From the NCBI GenBank assembly GCA_003557085.1, contig PWPR01000165.1, forward strand, positions 1-23,280: a DNA stretch of 23,280 nt, given 5' to 3'. Position 1 is the first letter of the stretch, and every line of letters begins with the position of its first letter. This stretch comes from Clostridia bacterium (GTDB lineage: Bacteria > Bacillota > UBA994 > PWPR01). The position numbers were made by a program, and so were the translations under genes. This document shows positions 23,059 to 23,280 of this stretch, one piece after another. The notes under the pieces were generated by a model that worked only from the letters and a program-made list of their open reading frames with translations, was not told the origin of the DNA and made no database searches.

Positions 23059-23104
23059 CATCGAAACTGATATTAATATACCACATATTGAATTTCGATG
23101 TCTA
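23059..23104 (-). promoter_or_regulatory. Promoter of paralogue B flanked by an inverted repeat
   Basis: Minus strand: TAGACA (23104-23099), an 18-bp spacer and TATATT (23080-23075). CATCGAAA (23059-23066) and TTTCGATG (23093-23100) form a perfect 8-bp inverted repeat on either side of the -10, overlapping the -35. This looks like an operator. Paralogue A keeps only the arm at the -35. Confidence 0.65.
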
Positions 23105-23160
23105 TAGAAAAATGTAATTATTTTAGAGAAAGTCAATATATTAAGGAGCTGTTTATAAGT

Positions 23161-23280
23161 GATAGAGTCCATATAATTGTGTAAAAGGAAAAGGGTCACA
23201 TGAAACCTCTTTTTACGGTACAATGTTTTTAAGCGAACAAATACCGAGGAGGATAACACATGACCCAAGTACATTTTACA
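23161..23280 (+). mobile_element. IS256-family insertion sequence, left end, cut by the window
   Basis: The sequence from 23161 (GATAGAGTCCATATAATTG...) closely resembles the IS256 terminal inverted repeat (GATAAAGTCC.TATAATTG) as I recall it. A transposase start of the right family follows 99 bases later. The right end is outside the window, so the target duplication cannot be checked. Confidence 0.8.
23260..23280 (+). CDS. IS256-family transposase, first codons only
   Basis: ATG 23260 is 7 bases after GAGGAGG and opens MTQVHFT, the typical opening of IS256/Mutator-type DDE transposases from Firmicutes. Only seven codons are in the window, so intactness cannot be judged. The call rests on this short peptide plus the matching terminal repeat just upstream. 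Confidence 0.75.

Overview
The window is AT-rich (roughly one third G+C by eye). Its genes have strong AGGAGG-type ribosome binding sites, AGA-dominated arginine codons, lipoprotein signal sequences, LuxR/MalT-type large regulators and an IS256-family end. This fits a low-GC Firmicute, most likely a clostridial-type anaerobe; the sequence alone does not give a genus. No rRNA, tRNA or CRISPR array was seen.

Layout. 1-2363: C-terminal three quarters of a MalT-like (LAL) ATP-dependent LuxR regulator, cut by the window edge. 2496-3539 (minus): an orphan type IV pilin-like protein with a lectin-like C-terminal domain. 3808-7650 (plus): a membrane-anchored alpha/beta hydrolase, a second FrsA/peptidase-like alpha/beta hydrolase, and an overlapping GNAT acetyltransferase/aminoglycoside-phosphotransferase-like kinase pair. 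7814-9694 (minus): a second MalT-like regulator that has lost its NTPase domain. It diverges from 10286-12558, three tandem paralogues of a DJ-1/PfpI-family protein that all carry an N-terminal export or anchor sequence; the first has lost the nucleophilic cysteine. 12840-13391: a small membrane 4Fe-4S protein (NapH/NosR-like). 13650-13707: an apparent orphan right end (omega-RNA-like) of an IS200/IS605-type element. 13783-14883 (minus): an HtrA/DegP-like anchored serine protease, divergent from 15173-16291, a lipoprotein version of trigger factor (FKBP domain plus trigger-factor C-terminal domain). 16409-19681: a run of a HAD phosphatase, an unknown lipoprotein, an unknown anchored protein, a patatin-like phospholipase and a small exported protein. 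19756-23025 (minus): two tandem paralogues with a degenerate sigma-70 region-2-like cytoplasmic domain, one membrane helix and a large extracellular beta-rich (propeller-like) domain. 23161-23280: left end of an IS256-family element with the first codons of its transposase.

How it may fit together (inference). The middle of the window (10286-16291) is dense in extracytoplasmic protein-quality functions: exported DJ-1/PfpI enzymes, a membrane Fe-S redox protein, HtrA and a trigger-factor lipoprotein. The NTPase-less LAL regulator sits head to head with the DJ-1 cluster and shares a candidate upstream motif with it, so it is a reasonable candidate regulator. The most unusual genes are the two sigma-2-like/TM/propeller paralogues. 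They look like single-polypeptide surface sensors with a sigma-derived cytoplasmic domain that probably cannot bind core RNA polymerase in the usual way.
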